Shown here: positions 1 to 9,909 of the stretch, piece after piece | Numbering within the stretch: position 1 is the stretch's first letter | How the letters are laid out: each line of letters opens with the position of its first letter | Assembly: GCA_937132035.1 (NCBI GenBank) | Contig: CAKZOA010000141.1 | Span: 1 to 46,613 of the forward strand | Length of the DNA: 46,613 bases | Reading direction: 5' to 3' | Source: an uncultured Desulfobulbaceae bacterium | Lineage (GTDB): Bacteria > Desulfobacterota > Desulfobulbia > Desulfobulbales > Desulfocapsaceae | The notes under the pieces: model-generated | Databases searched by the model: none | Told to the model about the DNA's origin: nothing | What the model saw: only the letters and a program-made list of their open reading frames with translations | Translations under genes and position numbers: made by a program

Positions 1-6
1 TCTCAA

Positions 7-546
7 TTGTTTAATCCGCAACATAATCTTATTGATGTCGCCTATGAGCTCGCCGAAGAACTTGAACGACGTGCCTACCCTCCACTTCTGCCGAGACATC
101 CGCAACAGCCAATACTGACAACCACCTTTGTCAACAACGACAACCTCAACGAGACATCGCAATTCAGCAGAGTAATGCAGGAACATCTCACTTCACGTTT
201 CGTCCAGATGGGCTACACCGTCAGGGAAGTCAAACTGCGCCAGGAACTTGAGGTCGCTCCGCTGAGCGGAGAAAAGATTCTTTCGAGAAACATTGTTGAT
301 CTACAGCCGCAGCAGCTGGCTCAGGCCGTTGCCGTGGGAACATACTCCGTGGCCAACCAAACCATCTTTATTTCGGCGCGATTGATCGATCCGGTCAATG
401 CCACCATTCTCTCCTCCGTCGACCACCAGATGACCATGGATGCGACACTGATGGCCATGTTCGGTCTTCGCCCCAACGAGAGTGAAAGCATGGACCTGAT
501 AGCTCAACCCAGGCGCTCCTTCATGACCAGATTACTCTATAGATAA
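7..546 (+). CDS. FlgO-domain outer membrane/flagellar assembly-like protein, 5' end probably outside the window
   Basis: Translation NLIDVAYELAEEL...TTTFVNNDNLNETSQFSRVMQEHLTSRF...GTYSVANQTIFISARLID is FlgO-like; the frame is open to the window edge and the listed start is TTG. Confidence 0.7.
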   Translation: MFNPQHNLIDVAYELAEELERRAYPPLLPRHPQQPILTTTFVNNDNLNETSQFSRVMQEHLTSRFVQMGYTVREVKLRQELEVAPLSGEKILSRNIVDLQPQQLAQAVAVGTYSVANQTIFISARLIDPVNATILSSVDHQMTMDATLMAMFGLRPNESESMDLIAQPRRSFMTRLLYR

Positions 547-571
547 CAAGGTTCGAGCTTACCCTGCTGTC

Positions 572-880
572 ATGGCTCTGGTAAATATCTCTGCGGTGTT
601 GCGATTGACCATGCAGAAACTGCGCAAGACTGAAATATCCAGCGGCATAGGACTTTCCTCCTACAAACGAAATAGAAAAATTCTCATCTTCAAAAAATCC
701 CAAAAGTGGTATATCCTCAAGGAACAAGGATACCGCAATGAAGAGAAGATCCTGGCGCTGGAGTCCTTGGAAAAAGCCCTTAGCGATGGTATCAAAAGAG
801 AGTTCCCCCGCAGTAGAAAAATACGCATGTACACACTTACTGATTCTCTGGATCTGGGAAAGGCCTATAAGAAATTATAG
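572..880 (+). CDS. hypothetical protein (102 aa)
   Basis: Open frame between co-directional genes; no family recognised. Confidence 0.4.
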   Translation: MALVNISAVLRLTMQKLRKTEISSGIGLSSYKRNRKILIFKKSQKWYILKEQGYRNEEKILALESLEKALSDGIKREFPRSRKIRMYTLTDSLDLGKAYKKL

Positions 881-922
881 CCGCCCGATGAATACGCACA
901 TTTTCCTGCCCCCTCTTAAGCG

Positions 923-1153
923 ATGCTTGTTCTCAGATGCGCTGCCTGTCGCAGTAAATTATGGAAATATGACAAAGTAGGTCCCGGAGAGGTTCTACGC
1001 TGTCATAAAAAGAGAATAGACAGGGTCTACTCTCTTGAAGTCCGGGGCCAGAAAATTGTCTGCCGTTGCGGCAAAGAAATAGGAATCGACAAAGGCAGCT
1101 TCTACAAAATGATCGCCACGTCATTTACCTACAGCGGCACCAAACGGACCTGA
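923..1153 (+). CDS. small zinc-ribbon-like protein (76 aa)
   Basis: CAAC...RCHKKR...CRCG cysteine pattern. Confidence 0.5.
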   Translation: MLVLRCAACRSKLWKYDKVGPGEVLRCHKKRIDRVYSLEVRGQKIVCRCGKEIGIDKGSFYKMIATSFTYSGTKRT

Positions 1154-1234
1154 GCAAAGCACTTCCGGTCTGAGCGGGAAGCCTCCCCTCTGTCAATAGC
1201 TCCAGAAAAGATGGCGGGGTGAGCTAGCCCGGAG

Positions 1235-1897
1235 TTACCGGAAGAGCAGGCCTTCCCTGTCCAGCAGCGTTATCCTGCGGCCGTTTACGGCAATAAGTCC
1301 CTCCTCGCTCATTTTGGCCAATATTCGCGAGAGTGTCTCGGGTATGGTTCCCAGCAAAGATGCCAGCTGGCCTTTGGAGATTTCCAGTTCTACGGTTTCT
1401 TTGCCGTTCTGCTCTTCCTGAAGGTAGAGAAGATATTCGGCCAGCCGGGCCGGCACCTCCTTGAGAGATAAATTTTCAATCTGCGTTGTAAACCTGCGAA
1501 GCCTCAGAGAAAGTACGGCCAGCATATTGAGGGCGATGGAAGGATTGCCATGGATCAGGCCGACGAAACTGTCGCGGGGAAAGAACAATGTTTCCGTCCT
1601 GCTCAGACACTCGGCCGAGGCCGGAAAAGGCTGGCCGTGGAAAACCGGTACTTCGCCGAAGGGTTCTACTGGCCCGAAAATGTGGAGAATGTGCTCCTTT
1701 CCGCCGGGTGACATTTTGTAGATTTTCACCTTTCCTGAAGCAACCAGATAGAAACCGTTGCCCTCATCGCCCTCAAAAAAGACAGCCTCTCCTCTGCCAT
1801 AACTTTTCTGGAAACTTATCTGTGCAATATCATCAATTTGCTTCTCAGGGAGTTTGTTGAAAAGGGCACACTTTTTGAGTATTTCTCGTTTGTTCAT
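1235..1897 (-). CDS. Crp/Fnr family transcriptional regulator
   Basis: N-terminal cyclic-nucleotide-binding-like fold (GEAVFFEGDEGNGFYLVASGKVKIY) and C-terminal HTH (SKGQLASLLGTIPETLSRILAKMSEEGLI). Confidence 0.93.
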   Translation of the reverse strand: MNKREILKKCALFNKLPEKQIDDIAQISFQKSYGRGEAVFFEGDEGNGFYLVASGKVKIYKMSPGGKEHILHIFGPVEPFGEVPVFHGQPFPASAECLSRTETLFFPRDSFVGLIHGNPSIALNMLAVLSLRLRRFTTQIENLSLKEVPARLAEYLLYLQEEQNGKETVELEISKGQLASLLGTIPETLSRILAKMSEEGLIAVNGRRITLLDREGLLFR

Positions 1898-2131
1898 GGT
1901 ATACTTTCCCTGTCATTGGCGGACGGTGGCATTGACCAGCAACCTAATTTCTTCAGCATCCTCTTCCATCACGGCAAGAGCTGTGCTCTTTTTTCGGGGC
2001 CGTCGGCACTATTGCACCAGGCGGTATTACGCTACTACAGCATCCTCGGAGTGGCTTCAGCAATCGACAAACTGTATCCTGCAAAACTGACAAATGCAAA
2101 TATCCATATTCCTTGCCATCATGCATATTCC

Positions 2132-3211
2132 ATGAACGGAAAGAAAAAAATTATCCATATAGACATGGATGCTTTCTACGCTTCCGTGGAACAACTGGAC
2201 AAACCGCACCTGCGCAACAGACCCGTCATCGTCGGCGGCAACCCGCAAAAACGCGGAGTGGTGGCCGCCTGCTCCTATGAAGCACGAGAATATGGCATTC
2301 ACTCGGCGATGCCCTGCTCAACGGCTGCCAGACTCTGTCCCCGGGCGATATTCACAGCCCCTCGCATGCAGCGCTATAAGGATATTTCTGCCGAGGTGAT
2401 GTCAATACTAGCAGAATTTACCGACCTCATCGAGCCGTTGTCTCTGGATGAAGCGTACCTCGATGTTACTCGTAACCGAGAAAATAATCCATCGGCCACC
2501 AGAATCGCCGAAAAAATCCGCTACCGCATCCATACAGCCACAGGCCTTACAGCTTCTGCCGGTGTTTCCTACAACAAATTCCTGGCAAAGATCGCCTCGG
2601 ATCTCAACAAGCCGGATGGTATCAGTATCGTACCTCCGGATAAGGCCGTCTCTTTCCTCGATCTTCTTCCCATCGGCAAGTTTCATGGCATCGGCAAGGT
2701 AACGGAGAAGAAAATGGTGCGGCTGGGAATAACCCACGGTCGCGACCTTCGCCGGTTCAGCAAGGAAGACCTGCTGTTTCATTTCGGCCGGAGCGGAGCT
2801 TTTTTTTACGACATCGTCCGTGGAAAAGACGACAGACCGGTCCAATCAAGCCGTGAGAGAAAGTCCATCGGCAGTGAAACAACCCTGCAGCACGATACCT
2901 CTGATACCGGATTATTAAAAGACATTCTGAGCCATCTCGCCGCAAAGGTGGAAAAGGCCATGCAGGCACGGGAGTGTGGCGGCGCCTGTGTTACCTTGAA
3001 GGTAAGATATCATGACTTCAGGACCATCACCCGTTCGGTAACGCTGGCTGAGCCGCTTTTTACCAGTATGGAAATACTAAGACAGGTCGACAGACTGCAA
3101 CGGGACACCGAAATCGGAAAGAGAAAAATCAGGCTGCTGGGCATAACCCTTTCGAAGCTCAGTAGCAAGAACGTGCAAAGACCCGTGCAGCTGATGCTGC
3201 CCTTTGACTGA
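2132..3211 (+). CDS. dinB: DNA polymerase IV (Y-family)
   Basis: MNGKKKIIHIDMDAFYASVEQ...PLSLDEAYLDVT; start moved from 1838 to the ATG at 2132, before the family N-terminus. Confidence 0.96.
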   Translation: MNGKKKIIHIDMDAFYASVEQLDKPHLRNRPVIVGGNPQKRGVVAACSYEAREYGIHSAMPCSTAARLCPRAIFTAPRMQRYKDISAEVMSILAEFTDLIEPLSLDEAYLDVTRNRENNPSATRIAEKIRYRIHTATGLTASAGVSYNKFLAKIASDLNKPDGISIVPPDKAVSFLDLLPIGKFHGIGKVTEKKMVRLGITHGRDLRRFSKEDLLFHFGRSGAFFYDIVRGKDDRPVQSSRERKSIGSETTLQHDTSDTGLLKDILSHLAAKVEKAMQARECGGACVTLKVRYHDFRTITRSVTLAEPLFTSMEILRQVDRLQRDTEIGKRKIRLLGITLSKLSSKNVQRPVQLMLPFD

Positions 3212-3530
3212 GTCGACGGAGCAATTCCGCTTCCTCATCCCGTTATTCCCGCTGTTCCCGCTGTCATTTTCTCCATGACCGCTTCCCGCCATGGCTGCTG
3301 CGGTAATTTCGGCTTACTGAACGGATATCGACAGTCGTGCATCGGTGAAGAGCGTGAGGGGATGCAAAGAGCGAAAAAAATCAGTGACTATCCACTGGAG
3401 ATCACCTCAGATCCAGGGAAACAGCGCACTTTCCCGGCAGGATAAGTATGGGGTTTACAACGTGTGTAGGGTAAGGTACCATCGCTCCAAATACACCTGA
3501 CATTATTCCTCTTTCAACCGAGAACACTTC

Positions 3531-5375
3531 ATGAAAGATCTTATCAAGTCGATTTTTACCATTCTTCAATACGCCGGTAAAACGATAACCGTTTTTCGCA
3601 ACATAGTTTTCAACACTATATTCATCGGCGTTATCATCCTTTTCTGCCTGGTCTTTTTTACCGGAGAGAAAAACGAGGTTTCCCCGAACAGCGCTCTACT
3701 GCTGAGCATTACAGGCGATATCGTCGAAGAAAAACAGATCATCGACCCCATAAGTGAGCTTTTTAATGAAACGTTAGGATTCTCCCGCTTGCCCGAGGAG
3801 ACACTGCTGCAGGATATACTCGACGCCATTTACGCCGCAGCAGACGATGAGGCCATCAGCGCCATCGTCCTCGATTTGAGCAAGATGGGAACAGGGTCGC
3901 TCAACCAGATCCGCGACATAGGCTCTGCTCTTGAGTACTTCAAAATGAGTGGCAAACCTGTTGTTGCCGCGGAAGACTACTATACCCAGAACAAATATTT
4001 TCTCGCCTGCTACGCCGATAAAATTTTCCTCAACCCCATAGGAATTGTCGACCTGCATGGATTAGGAGCCTACCGCCTCTATTTTCATGACGCCCTGGAA
4101 AAACTCAAAGTCAACTACCATGTCTTTCGGGTAGGATCCTATAAATCTGCACTGGAGCCAATCACCCGCAACTCCATGTCCACGCAAGCCAAGGAGCAGA
4201 ATGACAACCTTTTACAGGCACTCTGGCAGGAAGTGGAAAACGAGATAGTCACGAGGAGAAAAATATCTGGTGCGACTCTCGAAGAATATACCAACTCAGT
4301 CGCTTCGCTGCTCAAACAGTTCGACGGAGACACCGCTCAGCTGGCACTGCAGACAGGACTGGTCGACGACCTGAAAAGCAGAGAACAGCTTCGCGCCTTC
4401 CTGATCGGCATAAGTGGATATTCGACGGCCGGCGATTTCCGCCACGTTGGCTTCAAAAACTATTTAAAAACGGTTTCTCGGTCATACACCGATACATCAC
4501 AGAATAATGTCATTGGCGTCATCGTCGCCCAGGGCAATATACTGACCGGCGTCCAGCCCCCGGGATCCATTGGCAGTGAAACCATGGTCAAACTGCTCCG
4601 GCAGGCCCGTAACGACAGCAGGGTGAAAGCCGTAGTCCTCAGACTCAACAGCGGCGGAGGCTCGGTTTTCGCATCTGAAATAATCCGCCAGGAGCTATTG
4701 GAGCTGAAGGCCAGCGGCAAGCCATATGTCGTTTCCATGGCGGCAGTAGCCGCCTCGGGAGGATACTGGATCTCGGCGGATGCCGATCAGATCTGGGCGC
4801 ACCCCACCACCGTCACCGGTTCCATCGGCATATTCGGAGCAATCCCAACCTTTGAAAAATCTCTGGCCCATATGGGTATCTACAACGATGGTACGGCAAC
4901 GGCCGAACTCGCTTCCGGCCTTGATCTCACTCAGCCCCTTTCGCCGGAAATCAAACAATCGATTCAGATCGGCATAGAGCACGGATATGAAACGTTCCTC
5001 TCCATCGTCTCCTCCGGCCGCGGTCTTGACAGGATCGATGTTGAGAGGTTGGCCCAGGGTCGTGTTTTCGACGGCAGAACTGCCATGAAGCTCGGACTTA
5101 TAGATAAGCTCGGCAATCTCGAAGATGCAATCAAGGCCAGTGCATCCCTGGCTGGACTGCAAACCTATACTGCCGAATATATACGCAGTTCGCTCTCTTT
5201 TCCTGAAAGACTGCTTGGCAGGTTTAAGCTGGAAGCGACCACCTTTTTGGGCCGGGGACAGCAGCGACACCCCCTGGCGGACAAAGCCGAATTTTTTACG
5301 GACTCTCTCGCCGGTCTCTTCCTTTTCAATGATCCGAAGGCTATGTATGCACACTATATGATTCATTTTCGTTAA
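3531..5375 (+). CDS. sppA: signal peptide peptidase SppA, 67K type
   Basis: Tandem S49 domains; VGSYKSALEP (Lys) and AAVAASGGYWIS (Ser) catalytic-type motifs; N-terminal TM segment. Confidence 0.95.
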   Translation: MKDLIKSIFTILQYAGKTITVFRNIVFNTIFIGVIILFCLVFFTGEKNEVSPNSALLLSITGDIVEEKQIIDPISELFNETLGFSRLPEETLLQDILDAIYAAADDEAISAIVLDLSKMGTGSLNQIRDIGSALEYFKMSGKPVVAAEDYYTQNKYFLACYADKIFLNPIGIVDLHGLGAYRLYFHDALEKLKVNYHVFRVGSYKSALEPITRNSMSTQAKEQNDNLLQALWQEVENEIVTRRKISGATLEEYTNSVASLLKQFDGDTAQLALQTGLVDDLKSREQLRAFLIGISGYSTAGDFRHVGFKNYLKTVSRSYTDTSQNNVIGVIVAQGNILTGVQPPGSIGSETMVKLLRQARNDSRVKAVVLRLNSGGGSVFASEIIRQELLELKASGKPYVVSMAAVAASGGYWISADADQIWAHPTTVTGSIGIFGAIPTFEKSLAHMGIYNDGTATAELASGLDLTQPLSPEIKQSIQIGIEHGYETFLSIVSSGRGLDRIDVERLAQGRVFDGRTAMKLGLIDKLGNLEDAIKASASLAGLQTYTAEYIRSSLSFPERLLGRFKLEATTFLGRGQQRHPLADKAEFFTDSLAGLFLFNDPKAMYAHYMIHFR

Positions 5376-5447
5376 GATATGGCCACTCTCAGATCTCCTC
5401 GTCGAGCAGACCATCTCAACTCATAAAATAGTCGGATCAGGACCGCA

Positions 5448-6482
5448 ATGAAAGCCAAGCCTCTGTCAATCACTTTTGTACTGTTTCTCGGTCTTGCAGC
5501 CTCCATTGTATTCGCTACCGGTGTTGGTTATCTGCCAATTACCGCTGGCGAGGTCATCCAGATCATCTGGGGCCGTCTTTTCGCCGATACCTACCCGGCC
5601 GCTATCAATCAGGCATTTCCTTTCGTCGTCCTCGATGTACGCCTTCCCCGGATTTTGACCGCCGTTTTGGTGGGAGGCGGCCTTGCCGTGGCCGGCTGCG
5701 TATTCCAGGCGATACTGCTCAACCCGCTGGCCGACCCGTACACCCTTGGCATTTCCTCGGGAGCCGCTTTCGGTGCTTCACTGGCTCTGATTCTGGCTAT
5801 TATCGGCATCACCCTGCCTTTTTGGTTCTCGGTACCACTCTTTGCTTTTTTAGGGGCGATAGCCACACTCTATGCGGTGTTTTACCTTGCCTCCGCTGAT
5901 ACAAGGTTGTCTTCAAATACCCTTATACTTTCCGGCGTCATACTCTCAGCCATACTCTCTGCCGGTATTGGTTTCATCAAGTATCTCGCCGACGAGGAAG
6001 TCAGCATCATTATTTTCTGGCTGATGGGCAGTCTGGTGGGAAAATCATGGACGGACGTAGTCCTGGTGGCCTTCCTCCTGGCCCCCTCCTTCCTGTTGAT
6101 TCTCTATTTCGCCAGGGATCTCAACATCATGTCGCTAGGCTCTAAAACATCTGATACGCTTGGCATAGAAACTGCCAGGATACGCAAAATACTGCTTGTC
6201 AGTGCCTCACTTATCACCGCCGCCTGCGTCTCTGTCTCAGGTATTATCGGCTTCGTCGGCTTGATCATACCTCATATTTTGCGGCTTGCACTGGGCGCGG
6301 ACAACAGAGTACTTCTCCCGGCATGTTTTTTCGCTGGAGCACTCCTGTTGCTTTTTGCCGATACCGTTACCAGAGCTTTTCTGCCTTCTGAACTGCCTAT
6401 AGGGGTATTGACATCGCTGATCGGAGGCCCGTTTTTCTGCTATATCTTTCGTCAAAAACAACTCGGGTCTGTCAGCCAATGA
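5448..6482 (+). CDS. FecCD/BtuC-family ABC transporter permease
   Basis: Polytopic; VRLPRILTAVLVGGGLAVAGCVFQAILLNPLADPYTLGISSGAAFGA is the family signature. Confidence 0.95.
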   Translation: MKAKPLSITFVLFLGLAASIVFATGVGYLPITAGEVIQIIWGRLFADTYPAAINQAFPFVVLDVRLPRILTAVLVGGGLAVAGCVFQAILLNPLADPYTLGISSGAAFGASLALILAIIGITLPFWFSVPLFAFLGAIATLYAVFYLASADTRLSSNTLILSGVILSAILSAGIGFIKYLADEEVSIIIFWLMGSLVGKSWTDVVLVAFLLAPSFLLILYFARDLNIMSLGSKTSDTLGIETARIRKILLVSASLITAACVSVSGIIGFVGLIIPHILRLALGADNRVLLPACFFAGALLLLFADTVTRAFLPSELPIGVLTSLIGGPFFCYIFRQKQLGSVSQ

Positions 6483-7267
6483 GCCAGTCACCACTCTTTA
6501 CCATGGACAGCGGCATTTTCAAGTATGGCAACACCGGCGTTTTCGACGATCTCAGCTTTTCTCTTCGAGCAGGTAGATTTTACGGTCTTATCGGCCCAAA
6601 CGGCAGCGGCAAAAGCACTCTTATAGATTTGCTCATGGGCATCAAAGAACTGAGCGGGGGCCGCCTCACGTATAAGTGTCGCACTCTTAACAGCTACCGG
6701 AAAAAGGATTTGGCACGACATCTCGCCCTGGTGCCGCAGCAGATAACGGTGGGTTTCGACTATAGTGTCTACGATCTTGTTCTTATGGGACGTCACCCCT
6801 ACATCCCTCGTTTTTCAGCACCTACCGCCGATGACGTGCAGCGCGTTGACGAAGCACTTGAGCTTATGGATATATTTCATCTGCGAAAAAGATCGGTAGG
6901 CACCCTCTCGGGAGGGGAAAAGCAACGGGTTATCGTCGCTAGAGCCCTGGCACAGGCAACAGAGACAATTATGCTCGATGAAGCCACCTCCAGCCTTGAT
7001 ATCAAACACACCATAGAAATTATGCGCGTTTTGCAGCGCAGAGTAAAGGAATCCGGAGTAACGGTGCTTGCCGCCATACATGATCTCAATCTTGCCGCAG
7101 CGTTTTGCGAGGAACTTCTCGTTTTGAAAGAGGGACGCCTCTATACCATGGGAAAAACCGATGAGATCCTCTCTTCGGCTCTGCTGTTAGAGGTTTTTTC
7201 CGTCCAGGGCGCCGTCCTCAAAGACAGGGCGTATCCACGTATAGAGTACCAGATGCATGAAGGGTGA
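6479..7267 (+). CDS. ABC transporter ATP-binding protein (FecE/BtuD type)
   Basis: Walker A GPNGSGKST, signature LSGGEKQRV, Walker B TIMLDEATSSLD; overlaps the permease by 4 nt. Confidence 0.95.
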   Translation: MSQSPLFTMDSGIFKYGNTGVFDDLSFSLRAGRFYGLIGPNGSGKSTLIDLLMGIKELSGGRLTYKCRTLNSYRKKDLARHLALVPQQITVGFDYSVYDLVLMGRHPYIPRFSAPTADDVQRVDEALELMDIFHLRKRSVGTLSGGEKQRVIVARALAQATETIMLDEATSSLDIKHTIEIMRVLQRRVKESGVTVLAAIHDLNLAAAFCEELLVLKEGRLYTMGKTDEILSSALLLEVFSVQGAVLKDRAYPRIEYQMHEG

Positions 7268-7580
7268 TGCGTTTCGCCCCAACAAAAATCTCCAGGTGAG
7301 GCCTCGTCTCCAGACAGATAAGATTTTCCGGGTCAGAGTGTGGGAGTTCAAGGTCGAACCATACACTCCTGTGGAAAAATGAGTGGTATTTTCCATGTCA
7401 TGCTCACTGGAGTAACCGTCAATAACTCACAACCTTTACCATGATGGATTTTACCGGAAATCGCCGCCTAACATCTAAATATGTCAGGAAAAAATGCTGT
7501 TTTTAAAATTTTTTTCTCACTCCAGTTCAATGTTATTGGTGACCACGCAACCTTCTGCATTACAAGGGAAATCTCTCTAT

Positions 7581-7602
7581 GCATAGGTAATATTACCTAT
7601 GC
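7581..7602. repeat. 22-bp perfect palindrome GCATAGGTAATATTACCTATGC
   Basis: Read directly; every base pairs with its dyad mate. Intergenic. Confidence 0.9.
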
Positions 7603-7707
7603 CCCTTGCTGTATTCCTACCTATTTACAGGCGAATGAATCACTGCTAAGAAATGTGTGTATGATAGATACCACTCAGTGCAAAACCGCAAACCGTAGGA
7701 TGGAATC

Positions 7708-7950
7708 ATGGCAAAGGACAAAAAAACACCAGAAAACAGTACGCCGGCTTCGGTCGGTACTCGAAAGAATCATCAATTCAACGACGACATACGTTTTGTC
7801 GTACCGATGCCTGGGAGGTCCGCCTGGCACTCGCAGCACGATCAACCGACCTTCAAAAAGCTGCACACTTTCAGTAAACGGGCAGGAGACTGTGCCCTTG
7901 AAGATTACCAGGCTCAGTTCCTCATGCAAAGAGAGTACCTGATCGACTGA
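7708..7950 (+). CDS. hypothetical protein (80 aa)
   Basis: ATG preceded by AGGATGG Shine-Dalgarno-like sequence; no family recognised. Confidence 0.45.
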   Translation: MAKDKKTPENSTPASVGTRKNHQFNDDIRFVVPMPGRSAWHSQHDQPTFKKLHTFSKRAGDCALEDYQAQFLMQREYLID

Positions 7951-7962
7951 TGACCGTCTGCA

Positions 7963-8001
7963 CTCTCTGTCCTCGCTACAACTCTGTTCGAGGACGGAGA
8001 G
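7963..8001. terminator. candidate hairpin between convergent genes
   Basis: CTCTCTGTCCTCG / CGAGGACGGAGAG, 13-bp stem with one non-Watson-Crick position; outer GAGTAC/GTACTC arms at 7933-7938 and 8003-8008; no clear U-tract. Confidence 0.5.
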
Positions 8002-8160
8002 CGTACTCGCCTCACTGACCGTCATAGCCATCTCCTTGCCCCGCTAACACTTGCCCCGCTAGCACCTGCCACCGCAACTCACCACAAACCCTATCATCCA
8101 CCAGCGGGTGTGCACTCTTCACCGGGATTCTTCTCCATCCTTTCGATACATCATAAATAT

Positions 8161-9831
8161 TCAGTCATCCAGGGCGAGAACCGCTCCGGTGGCTGCCGAC
8201 GATGCCAGGCGGCTGTAGATTTTCAGGTATCCGGAGATCACCCGGGGAGCCGGCTTTTGCCACCTACCTCGTCTTTTGGCCAGGATGGCGTCGTCTACCC
8301 GGAGCGAAATCTCCTTGGCGCCTATATCGATGACTATTTCATCGCCATTCTCAACCAGTGCCAGAGGGCCACCCGCCATCGCCTCGGGCGAAATATGGCC
8401 GACAAAGCAACCGTTGTTGGTCCCAGAGAACCGCCCGTCGGTAACAAGGGCGACGGTCTTGCCCATGCCCAGTCCATGGAGGAGTTTCATGGCCTTGAAC
8501 ATCTCCGGCATTCCCGGTCCGCCCTTGGGACCTTCGTAGCGGATAACGACGACGTCACCAGCGCTTACCTGGCCCTGCATGATCGCTTCATTGGCTTCCT
8601 GTTCACTGTTGAAAACCCGGGCTGGACCACTGAATGTATGCATTTCCGGATCAATGGCCGCCGGTTTGGTAATGGCCGAATCCGGTGCCAGATTGCCACG
8701 GAGAACGGCCAGTCCTCCGAAGGCACTGAAAGGATTTTGTAACGTCTTGATGACCTCATTATCCGGAGAACGATACGGCGCCACGTTCTCTGCCAGGCTT
8801 GCACCAGTGACCGTTGGGACGTCACCGTTGAGCAGGGGCAGCAGTTCGGCCATGACGGCAGGGACTCCGCCGGATCTGTGGAAATCGATAACATTGGCAG
8901 ATGCCGCCGGATTCATTTTGGCAACCAACGGTGTGGAACGACTTATCCGGTCAAATAGATCTATATCGAAGCCTATGTCCGCTTCATAGGCAATAGCCGG
9001 TATATGCAGCGCTGCATTGGTCGAGCCGCCAATGGCCGCCGTCAATCGAACCGCATTCTCCAGAGACTTCAAGGTAATAATTTGTCGAGCGGAGACCTCG
9101 TTTCGAATCAGTTCGACTATGGCTTCACCGCTGGCAAAGGCTACCTGCATCCTTCCGGCATGAGTTGCCGGTATCATGGCACTGCCTGTCAGCGACATAC
9201 CAAGCGCCTCGGCAATGCAGCACATGGTATTGGCCGTACCCAAAAACGAGCATGATCCGCAGGTAGGCGCACAGGTATCTTCCATGGCAACCAGTTCATC
9301 CATGTCGATGGCTCCCCGGCGCAATCTGCCGACACCTTCGATGATGGAAGTGGAATCAGAGGTACGGCCGTCTATCTGAGGTCCACCGAGCATTGGTCCG
9401 CCGTTCACCAGAATAGCGGGCAGATCGAGCCTGGCTGCCGCCATGAGCATGCCCGGCACTATCTTGTCACAGGAACCAAGCAGAACAATGCCGTCAAAGC
9501 GGTGGGCCTGAACCATCAGCTCAATGCTGTGAGCAATGATATCCCTGGTCGGCAGTATGTAACGCATACCCTCATGGCCTTCAGCGATACCGTCGCAGGC
9601 ACCGATGACGCCGAACTCAACAGGGGTCCCGCCATTGCTCCAGATACCGGCCTTAACCGACTCCGCTACCTGGCGCAGATTACTGTGACCGGGCACCACC
9701 GTACTCCAGGCGTTGGCCACTGCGATCATAGGTCTTTCAAGATTCCGATCACTGTACCCCATGGACTTGTAATAGGCGCGGTTAATACTCCACTCCGGCC
9801 TTTTGAGTATCTCCTGACTGCGCAGTTTCAT
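8161..9831 (-). CDS. IlvD/Edd-family dehydratase (sugar-acid or dihydroxy-acid dehydratase)
   Basis: [30 protein letters not shown] Fe-S ligand motifs; [14 protein letters not shown]...[10 protein letters not shown]. Confidence 0.93.
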   Translation of the reverse strand: MKLRSQEILKRPEWSINRAYYKSMGYSDRNLERPMIAVANAWSTVVPGHSNLRQVAESVKAGIWSNGGTPVEFGVIGACDGIAEGHEGMRYILPTRDIIAHSIELMVQAHRFDGIVLLGSCDKIVPGMLMAAARLDLPAILVNGGPMLGGPQIDGRTSDSTSIIEGVGRLRRGAIDMDELVAMEDTCAPTCGSCSFLGTANTMCCIAEALGMSLTGSAMIPATHAGRMQVAFASGEAIVELIRNEVSARQIITLKSLENAVRLTAAIGGSTNAALHIPAIAYEADIGFDIDLFDRISRSTPLVAKMNPAASANVIDFHRSGGVPAVMAELLPLLNGDVPTVTGASLAENVAPYRSPDNEVIKTLQNPFSAFGGLAVLRGNLAPDSAITKPAAIDPEMHTFSGPARVFNSEQEANEAIMQGQVSAGDVVVIRYEGPKGGPGMPEMFKAMKLLHGLGMGKTVALVTDGRFSGTNNGCFVGHISPEAMAGGPLALVENGDEIVIDIGAKEISLRVDDAILAKRRGRWQKPAPRVISGYLKIYSRLASSAATGAVLALDD

Positions 9832-9909
9832 CCTCGCCTCATTGTGGTAGATTTTTTGACAACATACACCGAACAGCCTGAAAAAATGTTGTGCCCATGC
9901 CAGTTCTTG

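Noticed and set aside
4695-5414. 239-aa minus-strand ORF
   Set aside because: Antisense to sppA; no recognisable domain.
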